A DNA stretch of 64,000 nucleotides, taken from contig NZ_MSCJ01000001.1 in assembly GCF_002954615.1 (NCBI RefSeq), positions 1,116,001-1,180,000 on the forward strand. Reading direction: 5' to 3'. Made by a program: the position numbers and the translations under genes. How positions within the stretch are numbered: the first letter of the stretch is position 1; the number at the start of each line of letters is the position of its first letter. The notes below the pieces were generated by a model. That model was not told the origin of the DNA. It saw nothing but the letters and a program-made list of their open reading frames with translations, and did not search any database. The stretch comes from Photobacterium angustum. Lineage in GTDB: Bacteria; Pseudomonadota; Gammaproteobacteria; Enterobacterales; Vibrionaceae. Positions 25,472 through 35,007 of the stretch are shown here, in pieces.

Positions 25472-27043
25472 ATGCCAAGTAATGCATGTCAAATAGCTGA
25501 TAGTAACAACACATCTTTGAACTCAGATTCTTCTCGTTTTGAAGCAAAACTAGTTCCAATTCTAACTATTGGTTTCATTTCCTTATTCATCTTTGCTGCA
25601 CTGGCTGATATGTCCAGTTTTACAGCATTAATTCAAACTAGCTTTGAATCTGCAGCTAATACTTTTGGTTATAGCTGGCAGATCTTAATGCTGGTTAACT
25701 TTCTTATTGCTTTAGCCATTGCTTTTAGCCCTTTGGGTAAAAAGGTGATGGGAACAGTTAAAAAACCAACAATCGGTACTTTCCGTTGGTTAGCCATGAT
25801 CATGTGTACTTTATTAGCTGGTGGTGGCGTATTTTGGTCTGCCGCTGAGCCAATTTACCATTTCATTACACCACCGCCGACATTTGAAGGTGTTGTTGGA
25901 TCAACACAACAAGCTGTTGACCCTGCACTGGGTCAAGCGTTCTTACACTGGGGCTTTTTAGCGTGGGCTGTATTGGGCACGTTGGCAACAATTGTATTAA
26001 TGTATGCACACCATGAACATGGCGTTAAATTACGTCCTCGTGCTTTGCTTTTTCCTATCTTTGGAAAGAAGCTAGAAGATCACTGGTTAGGTAGTGTTAT
26101 TGACGCTTGCTCAATTATTGCCGTTGCAGCTGGTACAATTGGCCCTATTGGTTTCCTAGCATCGCAGTTAGGTTATAGTTTAGAGTTACTAACAGGGCTT
26201 GAAAATAACGTTCAATCTCAGTTAATGATCCTTGCAGTCGTTGTGTCTATTTATTCTATTTCTGCTGCGTCAGGAATGGATAAAGGTCTACAGTGGCTAT
26301 CACGCCTAAACGTGATTGGTGCGTTTGGACTATTACTAGCAATGTTATTCTTAGGTCCAACGAAATTTATTTTAACTGAGTTTGGTAGCGCGTTTGGTGA
26401 TTACATTCATCATTTTGGCGAGCTTAGCTTAGCGAATGATAAGCCTTCTTGGAATGTATGGTGGACATGGTTCTTCTGGGGTTGGTTTATCGGTTTTGCA
26501 CCTATGATGGCAATCTTTATTGCACGTATTTCAGAAGGACGTAGCATTCGTGGTTTAGTTCTTGCGGTTGCGATTGGTGCGCCTATCGTGACGAATTTCT
26601 GGTTCGCTGTATTAGGTGGTACTGGTATTTTCCTTGAACTACAAACACCGGGTGTAATTTCTGGTCCACTGAATGACGGTGGTTTACCGGCGGTATTATT
26701 AGCATCACTGTCTAACTTACCATTTAGCGGTATTTTATTACCTGCGTTTCTTGTGTTGACGACAACATTTGTTGTTACCACGGGTGATTCAATGGCATAT
26801 TCGATTGCGATGGTGGTATCTGGTGATAACGAACCTGATAGTAAGCATCGTTTGTTCTGGGCGATCACTATGGGTGTGGTTGCTGCGGTATTATTGCTTG
26901 CAGGTGATGGTGGCTTAAATGCACTGCAATCCTTCATTGTGATCACTGCTGTTCCTGTTTCTATCTTGATTGCGTTCACATTGATCAGTGGCCCAATCGC
27001 TGCATACAGAATGACATGTGCAACAAAACAAGTGGCTGCTTAA
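25472..27043 (+). CDS. BCCT-family transporter
   Basis: A 523-residue, 12-helix betaine/choline/carnitine-type transporter, driving uptake of a quaternary ammonium osmolyte or similar solute with sodium or protons. Family segments include GGGVFWSAAEPIYHF and WTWFFWGWFIGFAPMMAIFIARISEGRS, the latter being the BCCT helix-8 signature. The Trp/aromatic substrate box is partly conserved, but the substrate cannot be called. The start at 25472 is preceded by GTGAG. It is monocistronic, with a good terminator after it. Confidence 0.9.
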   Translation: MPSNACQIADSNNTSLNSDSSRFEAKLVPILTIGFISLFIFAALADMSSFTALIQTSFESAANTFGYSWQILMLVNFLIALAIAFSPLGKKVMGTVKKPTIGTFRWLAMIMCTLLAGGGVFWSAAEPIYHFITPPPTFEGVVGSTQQAVDPALGQAFLHWGFLAWAVLGTLATIVLMYAHHEHGVKLRPRALLFPIFGKKLEDHWLGSVIDACSIIAVAAGTIGPIGFLASQLGYSLELLTGLENNVQSQLMILAVVVSIYSISAASGMDKGLQWLSRLNVIGAFGLLLAMLFLGPTKFILTEFGSAFGDYIHHFGELSLANDKPSWNVWWTWFFWGWFIGFAPMMAIFIARISEGRSIRGLVLAVAIGAPIVTNFWFAVLGGTGIFLELQTPGVISGPLNDGGLPAVLLASLSNLPFSGILLPAFLVLTTTFVVTTGDSMAYSIAMVVSGDNEPDSKHRLFWAITMGVVAAVLLLAGDGGLNALQSFIVITAVPVSILIAFTLISGPIAAYRMTCATKQVAA

Positions 27044-27082
27044 TACGGTATATCATCTATTGATGGTGACATACCGTAAATG

Positions 27083-27133
27083 AAAAACGCCCGATATTGC
27101 TGTTAGAAATAACATGCACTATCGGGCGTTTTT
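27083..27133 (+). terminator. Terminator of the BCCT gene
   Basis: 14-bp arms (aaaaacgcccgata at 27083-27096, tatcgggcgttttt at 27120-27133) followed by more T. It also faces the converging minus gene ending at 27180. Confidence 0.85.
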
Positions 27134-27179
27134 TATTATGGACTATAAGGTTTGTTAGAAATGACAATCAAGGCGAAGG

Positions 27180-28640
27180 TTATACCGTATCAATCTGCCC
27201 ATCTTTCGCTTTCGCTTTACAACGTTTGACTAACTGTAATGTCATGCCTCTAAAAATGAATAGGTGTGCAGGCATCATAGCGAACCAGTATAAAAGACCT
27301 TTAAAACCTTTCGGGTGCCACCATGCTCGAATATCCACTGAGCGGTGATCACCATGATCATTAATGGTAAATTCTAATCGTCCCAAACCTGGCGCTTTCA
27401 TTCCAAACAGGAGTGATAAGAAATGGTTTTCTTCAAGACTGATCACCTTCCAAGAGTCAATGCGATCGCCCAGTTGTAAATGTTGAGGATCACGGCGATA
27501 ACGTTCTAGAGCATTACCACCAATCATTGAATCCATCCATTCACGAACACGCCATAGACTGTTGGCAAAAAAGTAACCTTCTTTTCCACCAACCAGCTGA
27601 ACTTGTCGCCATAAATCTTCAGCACTCGCATCGGTTTTTAACGTGTAGCCCGCTTGTTTAGGGTAATAGCCATAATTAGATTTCCAGCGCGATAATGCAT
27701 CAGGGTCAAATCCCCAAATTTCACTATCAATGATCTCATCATTCATCTCTAATGCTTCTGATACCGCATCATCGTAACTGATTAAGACCTGTGGGATGTA
27801 TTGCTGCAACTTGCTACCATCTGCTGGTAAATCATATTGCAAGCCGTTGATCAATGCTCTCGCAATATTGGTCGGTACTGAGGTAATAAAACGCAGCCAA
27901 TAAGCTGCCATAGCAGGACTTAAGAATTTAAGCGGTATCACGCGAATTTTCTTATTAAGCAGTGTACCTAAACGTACCATTTGATCGCGGTAAGTCAGCT
28001 GCTCGGGGCCTGCAACATCAAAAATGAGGTTTTCATTATTGGGTTTTTTAGTTAGTTCAGTTAAATAAAATAACAAGTTTCTAAGTGCAATAGGAGAATT
28101 GCGAGAACTGACCCATTGTGGCGTTAGCATCACAGGTAGATGACTTACAAAATCGCGCATCACTTCAAAAGCGGCAGAGCCTGGGCCTATAATGATTCCA
28201 GCACGTAATTCGACGATAGTTTTACCACTATTACGAAGAATGTTACCTGTTTCTTTACGAGCGAGTAGGTGAGTTGAAGCTGCGTCTTCAGATTGTAGCG
28301 CGCCCAAATAGATAACTTGCTCAACCTGGCTGTGTTCTAGATATTGGCTAAAGTGGCGTGCACAGTCTAATTCAAAATCTATAAAATCATGACCATGATT
28401 CATGCCATGCACAAGGAAGAAAACGATATCAACACCGTGAAAGAGATCCGTAAGGTCGCTACCATCATTGAGATCAAGGTAAATTAATTCAAGATTATCA
28501 ATATCATTCCAGCCCCGCTTTCTTAGCAGCTGTAAGTTGCGGCCAGTTGCTTTAACGTGATGACCTTGATTTAGCAATTCTGGCACTAAATGGCTACCAA
28601 CATAGCCTGAGGCACCGACCACTAGAATTGTTTTTTTCAT
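27180..28640 (-). CDS. SDR-family NAD(P)-binding protein with C-terminal DUF2867-like domain
   Basis: 486 residues. Residues 4-300 form an atypical short-chain dehydrogenase fold (VVGASGYVGSHLVPELL, the GxxGxxG nucleotide motif; then FFLVHGMNHG and a YLGALQ strand). The C-terminal part (from about 340, KTDASAEDLWRQVQ... to the end) matches the DUF2867 domain found fused to such proteins. Likely a membrane-associated or lipid/quinone-linked oxidoreductase; the reaction is not known. The start at 28640 has no strong ribosome site but gives a perfect Rossmann N-terminus. Confidence 0.85.
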   Translation of the reverse strand: MKKTILVVGASGYVGSHLVPELLNQGHHVKATGRNLQLLRKRGWNDIDNLELIYLDLNDGSDLTDLFHGVDIVFFLVHGMNHGHDFIDFELDCARHFSQYLEHSQVEQVIYLGALQSEDAASTHLLARKETGNILRNSGKTIVELRAGIIIGPGSAAFEVMRDFVSHLPVMLTPQWVSSRNSPIALRNLLFYLTELTKKPNNENLIFDVAGPEQLTYRDQMVRLGTLLNKKIRVIPLKFLSPAMAAYWLRFITSVPTNIARALINGLQYDLPADGSKLQQYIPQVLISYDDAVSEALEMNDEIIDSEIWGFDPDALSRWKSNYGYYPKQAGYTLKTDASAEDLWRQVQLVGGKEGYFFANSLWRVREWMDSMIGGNALERYRRDPQHLQLGDRIDSWKVISLEENHFLSLLFGMKAPGLGRLEFTINDHGDHRSVDIRAWWHPKGFKGLLYWFAMMPAHLFIFRGMTLQLVKRCKAKAKDGQIDTV

Positions 28641-28921
28641 TACCTCATTGCTCCATTTCCTTATGGTGTTACTTAAGAATAGTTATCGTAGATATAAAAA
28701 TTATATTTTTGTTAATTGTAACCAAGTTCAGAATAATAGGTATGGCATCAAGTTATTTTCGCGATTAGCATAACATTTCATGTCAAATTGATTCTCTATC
28801 TGTGTGCTTTATTTTAGATAATTATTCTACTTATATCACGATAGATCATCAGTAATTTTTACCAATGGTTATTCGATAGTGGGCTTTACATTATCGATTG
28901 TTGTTATTAGGGATAATTGCA

Positions 28922-30289
28922 ATGCCAACACTTATTCTTCAACAATTTGATCGAGGTTTTCTTCGTTCGTTATTTTGGATTGCTTTACCTATTGCCTTGC
29001 AGTCAATGTTGTTTTCGAGTCGAAGTCTTGTCGATATTTTGATGCTAGGTCAGTTAGGCAATGCCCAAGTAGCAGCTGCTGGTATTGCAGGTAAAGCCTT
29101 TTTTGTTGCCATTATTATGCTATTTGGCGTCTCGACAGGCGGTGCGATGTTAACTGCTCAATTTTGGGGGGCGAATAATAAGCAAGGAGTACGAGAAGCA
29201 ACAGCCTTAACCGTGATGATCAGCGGTTGTTTTGCTTCAGTCGCAGCGGCACTGTTTTTATTTGCGCCAGAATGGATCATGGGACTTGCGACACAATCTC
29301 CTAAAGTTATCGCTTTAGGTTCTGATTATTTACGTATTACGGCATTTAACTTACTCGGTGCTGCATTTGGTATTGGTATCGCTGTGGGTTTACGTTCGAT
29401 GCACCAGCCCGGTGTCAGTACCTTTTTTAGTGCGATTGGTATTGGTGCCAATATGTTCCTTAATTGGGTGTTAATTTTTGGTAAATTTGGTTTGCCAGCG
29501 ATGGGGATCAAAGGTGCAGCATGGGCGACGTTGCTTAGTGGTGGTATTGAACTGGTATTACTTGCGTCTTATTTATATGGACGCAAACATTTATTAGCGT
29601 TTAACTTTAAAACAGTTGTAGCTGTTTGTAATAAGAAAGATATTCAGCGTTTTCTTAAACTATCATTACCGATTACATTTAATCACCTTGCATGGGCGGG
29701 GGGAATTTTTGTATATCATGCGATTATTGGTCAATTAGGTATTAATGGGCTTGCTGCAATGTCGGTGATCACACCGATTGAGTCGTTATCACTTGCAATG
29801 TTGATCGGTATTTCAAATGCATCAGCTGTATTTATTGGTAATTTACTTGGTGCCAATAAAAATGATGAAGCCTATTTAAAGGCATGGGCATTTTCGTTAC
29901 TTAATTTAAGCTTTGCTTTATTAACGGTATGTGTGATGTTTTTAATTAAACAACCGTTATTAAACTTATTTTCAGGGCTAACAGAGGATGTACGCGCTTT
30001 AACTGATCATTTCTTTGATATTTTTGCCATTATTCTGGTGTTGAAAAGTATTCCAATGGTGATGATTGTTGGTGTATTACGGGCTGGTGGGGATATTAAG
30101 TTTTGCTTCTATCAAGATATTATTGCGCAATGGATGATCGGTATTCCTGTAACCGCATTCTGTGCATTTGTTTTACATTGGCCGATAGAGTGGGTTTATG
30201 CTTTATTGGGTTTAGAAGAGCTGATCAAATGGTTTGCATCATCGTTTCGTGTACATTCACGACGTTGGATGAATAATTTAGTCGCTTAA
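28922..30289 (+). CDS. MATE-family efflux pump
   Basis: A 455-residue, 12-helix multidrug and toxin extrusion transporter (NorM-related) using a sodium or proton gradient. The N-half carries SLVDILMLGQLGNAQVAAAGIAGKAFF, the typical MATE helix-1 to -2 segment, and the C-half carries LSLAMLIGISNASAVFIGNLLGA. The ATG at 28922 with AGGGA upstream is chosen over a TTG at 28898. Substrate not deducible. Its terminator region faces RoxA. Confidence 0.9.
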   Translation: MPTLILQQFDRGFLRSLFWIALPIALQSMLFSSRSLVDILMLGQLGNAQVAAAGIAGKAFFVAIIMLFGVSTGGAMLTAQFWGANNKQGVREATALTVMISGCFASVAAALFLFAPEWIMGLATQSPKVIALGSDYLRITAFNLLGAAFGIGIAVGLRSMHQPGVSTFFSAIGIGANMFLNWVLIFGKFGLPAMGIKGAAWATLLSGGIELVLLASYLYGRKHLLAFNFKTVVAVCNKKDIQRFLKLSLPITFNHLAWAGGIFVYHAIIGQLGINGLAAMSVITPIESLSLAMLIGISNASAVFIGNLLGANKNDEAYLKAWAFSLLNLSFALLTVCVMFLIKQPLLNLFSGLTEDVRALTDHFFDIFAIILVLKSIPMVMIVGVLRAGGDIKFCFYQDIIAQWMIGIPVTAFCAFVLHWPIEWVYALLGLEELIKWFASSFRVHSRRWMNNLVA

Positions 30290-30293
30290 AAAT

Positions 30294-30335
30294 ATGGCCT
30301 AATAGGAGAGGTTTACTCCGACATATTTAGGCCAT
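30294..30335. terminator. Converging-gene terminator
   Basis: Outer arms atggcctaa and ttaggccat with an inner ggag/ctcc stem, then a T run on the plus strand. It lies between the MATE gene and the minus-strand roxA gene. Confidence 0.65.
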
Positions 30336-30360
30336 TTTTAGTCTGATAACATGACTTTAT

Positions 30361-31494
30361 TTATTCTGCTAAGTACCAATATCCAAGATTTATAAGCTGA
30401 GTAAGTAGCGTTAATACGGCTGGGTGATGAATGGCATTACCTAGTGATTCAGCGGTAACGACTTGCTCATTACAAAACTGTTTTGCAGTGTCTGCACATT
30501 CATCGGGTAATACGTATTGTTCACCATTGATGAAGATGATCTCAGGTTGAGCATCATGATAAAACGCACGTAAGCCGCTAATGCGATTAAAGCTATCGCC
30601 ATTCATTAAGCATTGATATGTTTCTTCATTACTCCACTCGGGATCAGACGGAACAATATCTAACTCGTGACGATTTTGGCTTAAATGTTCGCCCATCCAT
30701 TGTTTTAACAAATGCGGGTGGTCAAGCAAACTGCGCATCATGGCTTCAAGCTCATGGTAGTCTTGCTCTGAAATAGCACCATTACAACTACGGGTAGAGA
30801 GTGATGGATTGTGGTAGTGGACATCACCAATATCATTTGAGATCACAAAATCAGCAAAGGTACTTAATAACTCTTGTTTTTTCGGTGAACGGAAACCGAT
30901 AGAAAAGCTCATGGATGTTTCCACAGAATAACCATCATGTGGGAAACCGGGTGGAATATATAAAATATCTCCGGTTTCTAACACTTCATCAATGATCGGT
31001 TCAAAACCTTTTATCTGGCGTAATGCCGAATGACGGAACTCTTCCTCATAATCATCGCGTTTCTCACCTACACGCCAATGACGCTTACCTGAGCCTTGAA
31101 CAATAAATACATCATATTGGTCAATATGAGGACCTACACCGCCACCAGGAGTTGAGTAACTGATCATTAAGTCGTCAAACAACCAGCCTGGAAGTTGACG
31201 AAAAGGAGCGACTATTTGTGCAGCACCTTCATGCCAATGATTAGCGGCTTGTACGATGAACGACCAATTATCTTCTGGCGTATTATCGAAGGTTAATGGC
31301 CCATGCTGGACTTCCCATTGGTCATCTTTTTTTGCAATGTAGCGAGAATCAACTTCTTCTTCCATCGCGAGCCCTGCTAATTCGTCAGGGCTGATAGGAT
31401 CGACAAAGTGCTTAAAGCCACCTTTAATAATGGTTGGCTTTTTTTGCCAATATTGGGTGAGAAATTCTTCTAGGGAGAACGTTAATTGATACAT
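30361..31494 (-). CDS. roxA: Ribosomal protein uL16 3-hydroxylase RoxA (YcfD)
   Basis: A 377-residue Fe(II)/2-oxoglutarate oxygenase that hydroxylates an arginine on ribosomal protein uL16. The JmjC-type core has the iron ligands His123, Asp125 (GPHIDQYD) and His186 (GFPHDGY), and PGGGVGPH is the RoxA signature. It is followed by the C-terminal dimerisation and winged-helix part. The start at 31494 (MYQLTFSLEEF) matches the E. coli YcfD N-terminus; a longer frame to 31548 would add a spurious hydrophobic leader. It is monocistronic. Confidence 0.95.
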   Translation of the reverse strand: MYQLTFSLEEFLTQYWQKKPTIIKGGFKHFVDPISPDELAGLAMEEEVDSRYIAKKDDQWEVQHGPLTFDNTPEDNWSFIVQAANHWHEGAAQIVAPFRQLPGWLFDDLMISYSTPGGGVGPHIDQYDVFIVQGSGKRHWRVGEKRDDYEEEFRHSALRQIKGFEPIIDEVLETGDILYIPPGFPHDGYSVETSMSFSIGFRSPKKQELLSTFADFVISNDIGDVHYHNPSLSTRSCNGAISEQDYHELEAMMRSLLDHPHLLKQWMGEHLSQNRHELDIVPSDPEWSNEETYQCLMNGDSFNRISGLRAFYHDAQPEIIFINGEQYVLPDECADTAKQFCNEQVVTAESLGNAIHHPAVLTLLTQLINLGYWYLAE

Positions 31495-31548
31495 TCGCAA
31501 GCTACTGATTATGAAATAGGCGATGAGTATAACGTAATTAAAAAACAT

Positions 31549-31895
31549 CGACGGATATTTATGTTGCTAAGTGTCATAAATATGTAAATACAATCTGGAA
31601 TTAACGTCTTTATATTCATGAAAACAGATGAAATAACAGCAAATATATTGATGTTAGGCATGGTTACAAATTCACAGTGTAAGTTATAATTTTTTATAAA
31701 AGCTAAGATTGTTAATAATAAGTGACTTAAGTTAAGTGATACTATTTATCGCGACTTTGACAATTGAAATGACTTTAATGACAGTGCTATTTGCTGTAAA
31801 TTTGCCGCGTAAATGCGTGACGTATTTATTTAGTTATTTTAATCAATTGCTCAAATTTTAAGTAGTTGATGTGATCTCAAGTGTTGGTGATATAA
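31549..31895. other. Promoter region between roxA and the Att-like operon
   Basis: AT-rich, no open frame of interest. It must contain promoters for roxA (minus) and the Att-like operon (plus). A possible -35 (ttgaca near 31758) has no convincing -10 at the right distance. Confidence 0.45.
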
Positions 31896-32567
31896 ATGTT
31901 ACGACTCGCAGGACTCTGCAAAGGATACCGTGACGGCTCCGAATTTCATTTTGTGCTTCAAGGAACGAATTTAGATCTTGAACCCGGTGATCAAGTTGCG
32001 TTAATGGGTGAAAGTGGTTCAGGTAAAAGTACGTTGTTAAACCTAATTGCAGGGCTAGATACTCCTGATGAAGGGGAGATTTGGCTGGGCAATACACCCA
32101 TACATTCTATTTCAGAGCGAGAACGAACAGCCTTTAGGCGCGATAATATTGGTTTGGTTTTTCAGCAATATAATTTATTACCGACATTAACCGTTGCTGA
32201 TAATATTAAATTTTGCCGTCAGCTTAAGGGATTAGCGTCAGATGATAAATTATGGCGCCAGTTGATCTCTGCATTAGACCTTATGCCGTTGTTAGAGCGT
32301 TATCCTGAAGAAATATCAGGAGGACAGCAGCAACGTGTAGCGATTGCACGTGCAATTTACATGGAACCTAAGATCCTGTTAGCCGATGAGCCAACAGGTA
32401 GCCTTGACGAACGCAACGCAGAAGCCGTTATTCGATTACTTCTATCACTCACTAAAAAACTACACTGTACATTGCTGGTAGTAACACACAGTAAGAAAGT
32501 CGCATCACATATGCAGGGTCATGTTCGTCTGCAGGGAGGGCAGCTTCATGTTACGCCCCGTAGTTAA
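31896..32567 (+). CDS. attE: ABC transporter ATPase, AttE/LolD-like
   Basis: A 223-residue ABC ATPase of the MacB/LolD/FtsE class. It has Walker A GESGSGKST (residues 38-46), Q-loop VFQQYNLLP, signature SGGQQQR, Walker B ILLADEPTGSLDE and H-loop VTHS. It powers the FtsX-type permease encoded next, whose start overlaps this gene by 20 bases. Together with the AttH-like lipoprotein the set resembles the AttEFGH systems annotated in vibrios. The symbol is by analogy. Confidence 0.88.
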   Translation: MLRLAGLCKGYRDGSEFHFVLQGTNLDLEPGDQVALMGESGSGKSTLLNLIAGLDTPDEGEIWLGNTPIHSISERERTAFRRDNIGLVFQQYNLLPTLTVADNIKFCRQLKGLASDDKLWRQLISALDLMPLLERYPEEISGGQQQRVAIARAIYMEPKILLADEPTGSLDERNAEAVIRLLLSLTKKLHCTLLVVTHSKKVASHMQGHVRLQGGQLHVTPRS

Positions 32568-35007
32568 TGCGTTATGGGGGCATTATCGACGTCACCCGTT
32601 TCAAATTATTCTCGTATGGTTGGGCCTAACGTTGGGTATTGCCTTACTTGTTGGCGTCATGGCTGTAAACCAGCAAGCAAAAGAAAGTTACCGCGAAGGT
32701 GAACAACTTTTTTCTAATCCTTTTCCTTATCGCATTCGCCACGTACAAATGGGGATGAAAGTCCCACAGGGTTTTTATATTCAAATGCGCCGAGCTGGAT
32801 TGAAAACCTGCTCGCCGATGGAAGAATATCGCATCGTGACAGATCAGCAACGTGACTTTCAATTGCTAGGTATTGATCCCGTTACAATGATGTCTGTGTC
32901 AGGCTCGAATGGATTAGATGAAAGTAGACTAAAACTACTGGAATTAATGCGTCCACCTTATCCGATCATGATTGGTCAGCAGCTCGCAAATTATATTGGT
33001 TTGTCTGATGGCAGTATGATTACGTTAGATTCTGGCAAGAAAATTGGCCCAATCGAGATTATTCAAGACGAGAGAATGAATCAACCTCGTATGATTGCCG
33101 ATATTGCACTGCTGCGAGAATTGAACCCAAGTTCTGGTTTTACCGCTGTTGTTTGTGGAGAAATGAGCCGAAAACAATTAAGTAAGTTAACTCATATTCT
33201 TCCTCCAGGATTAACCTTAGAGCGTAAACAAAGTGCGAAATTAGAGCCATTAACCAATGCATTTCACTTAAACTTGTTTGCAATGGGTATGTTGTCGTTT
33301 GTGGTCGGGTTGTTTATTTTCTATCAAGCGATGTCGTTATCTTTTGCCCAACGTCAGCCATTGGTTGGTGTGTTGCGTCAATTGGGCGTTACTAGTAGGC
33401 AAATCGCGAAAGCGTTAGTTTTTGAATTAATAGCTTGGATCGTTTTAGGGCTTATAGGCGGTAATTTATTGGGTTTGTTATTAGCTCAGCAATTACTGCC
33501 TAGTGTCGCTGCCTCTCTCAATGATCTTTATAGCGCTAACGTTAGTTTACAAATTCAGTGGCATTGGATGTGGGGGCTGGCAAGTTTGGCTATTGCATTC
33601 TTTGGCTGTGCGTTTGCCTGTACTTGGCCTTTGATTCGTTTAGTTAGATCGCAACCATCACGACTCGCAGCACATTTGTCTTTAATTCGCTTTAGTGGTC
33701 GGGAATTTGCTTGGCAAGCATTGTTTTCAGGTATTTTCATGTTGATTGCGTTTGGCATCTATCAATTGCCTCACGGACAACTTGCTGGCTTTGCGCTGAT
33801 TGCGTTTATCTTGATCGCTTCAGGCTTATTCATGCCATACCTGATGTGGAAATTATTTTTATGGCTCGGCAAGCTTTGTCGTTCAGCACAATTACGTTGG
33901 TTTTTTAATGATGCCGCGGCAAGCTTGAGCTATCGAGGTGTTGCTGCGATGGCATTTATGCTGGCTTTAGCATCAAATATTGGTATGGAAACCATGGTGG
34001 GTAGCTTTAGAAACACCACTGAAAGCTGGTTAGAGCAACGGTTAGCTGCTGATATTTATATACGTCCATCCATGAACATGGCACCACGTATTTCTAAGTG
34101 GTTACAAGATCAACCAGAAGTTGCGCAAGTTTGGTGGAGCTGGCAAAAAGAAACGCCGTCTGACGCTGGTACTATTCAAGTCATGAGTATTGGTGATACT
34201 TCTGGCGAGAAAAAAGCGTTAGTCGTTAAACAAACAGCTTATGGCTATTGGAAAACGCTGCACACAAGCCGCTCGGTAATGGTGAGTGAGTCTATAGCAC
34301 TGAAAAATCATTGGGATGTGGGAGATACCATTAATTTACCCGCACCGATGAATAAAGGCTGGAAAATTGTCGGTATTTACTATGACTATGGTAACCCTTA
34401 TGGTCAGGTTTTGATTTCACAGTCTAAGTGGCAGCGTTTCTGGCCGCATTCTGGGCAAGTAGGATTAGCTATTCACCTTAATAAGAACGTAAATCCAGAT
34501 AAATTACTTGCAGATCTTGGTGCTCGTTTCCGTTTACAACCTGAACGTATTCGTAATAATGCAGCCTTGATGAAAGAGGCGATGGGGGTTTTTGATCGTA
34601 CTTTTGTTGTGACCTCAACGCTTGGACATTTAACCTTGTTCATTGCGATATGTGGTTTGTTTTTTGCCACGATAGCAGGGGAAGTATCACGTCAACGTCA
34701 GTTTGCGTTGTTACGTTGCATGGGTATGACAGGTCGAGAGCTGGCATTACTTGGTGGTGGACAGTTGCTGTTTATTGGTGTGATTACCTCGTTAATAGCA
34801 CTACCGCTAGGTTTGTTTCTTGCCCAACTGTTAATTGATGTGGTGCTTAAATACTCCTTTGGTTGGACAATGCCAGTGCAATATTTCCCTGTGGATTATT
34901 TGACGACATTGGGTACAGCGTTATTAGCCTTGTTGGTGGCTGGAGCCTGGCCTGTTTGGCGTTTGGTTCGTCGCTCTGCAATCTTGTCTTTAAGGGAGTC
35001 ATTCTAA
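32548..35007 (+). CDS. ABC permease with two FtsX domains (AttF/AttG type)
   Basis: 819 residues from the ATG at 32548, which has GGGAGG upstream; an earlier start lacks support. It contains an N-terminal membrane helix and a periplasmic domain, then an FtsX block (FAMGMLSFVVGLFIFYQAMSLSF; LIAWIVLGLIGGNLLG), a second helix group and periplasmic domain, and a second FtsX block at the end (LGHLTLFIAICGLFFATIAGEVSRQRQFALLRCMGMTGRE). It would act with the ATPase as a mechanotransmission or lipoprotein-handling system rather than a simple pump. The overlap on both sides shows tight coupling. Confidence 0.88.
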   Translation: MLRPVVNALWGHYRRHPFQIILVWLGLTLGIALLVGVMAVNQQAKESYREGEQLFSNPFPYRIRHVQMGMKVPQGFYIQMRRAGLKTCSPMEEYRIVTDQQRDFQLLGIDPVTMMSVSGSNGLDESRLKLLELMRPPYPIMIGQQLANYIGLSDGSMITLDSGKKIGPIEIIQDERMNQPRMIADIALLRELNPSSGFTAVVCGEMSRKQLSKLTHILPPGLTLERKQSAKLEPLTNAFHLNLFAMGMLSFVVGLFIFYQAMSLSFAQRQPLVGVLRQLGVTSRQIAKALVFELIAWIVLGLIGGNLLGLLLAQQLLPSVAASLNDLYSANVSLQIQWHWMWGLASLAIAFFGCAFACTWPLIRLVRSQPSRLAAHLSLIRFSGREFAWQALFSGIFMLIAFGIYQLPHGQLAGFALIAFILIASGLFMPYLMWKLFLWLGKLCRSAQLRWFFNDAAASLSYRGVAAMAFMLALASNIGMETMVGSFRNTTESWLEQRLAADIYIRPSMNMAPRISKWLQDQPEVAQVWWSWQKETPSDAGTIQVMSIGDTSGEKKALVVKQTAYGYWKTLHTSRSVMVSESIALKNHWDVGDTINLPAPMNKGWKIVGIYYDYGNPYGQVLISQSKWQRFWPHSGQVGLAIHLNKNVNPDKLLADLGARFRLQPERIRNNAALMKEAMGVFDRTFVVTSTLGHLTLFIAICGLFFATIAGEVSRQRQFALLRCMGMTGRELALLGGGQLLFIGVITSLIALPLGLFLAQLLIDVVLKYSFGWTMPVQYFPVDYLTTLGTALLALLVAGAWPVWRLVRRSAILSLRESF

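Noticed and set aside
26410..26979. A 189-codon minus-strand frame inside the BCCT gene
   Set aside because: It is antisense to a well-supported transporter gene and its composition follows from the codon pattern of that gene.
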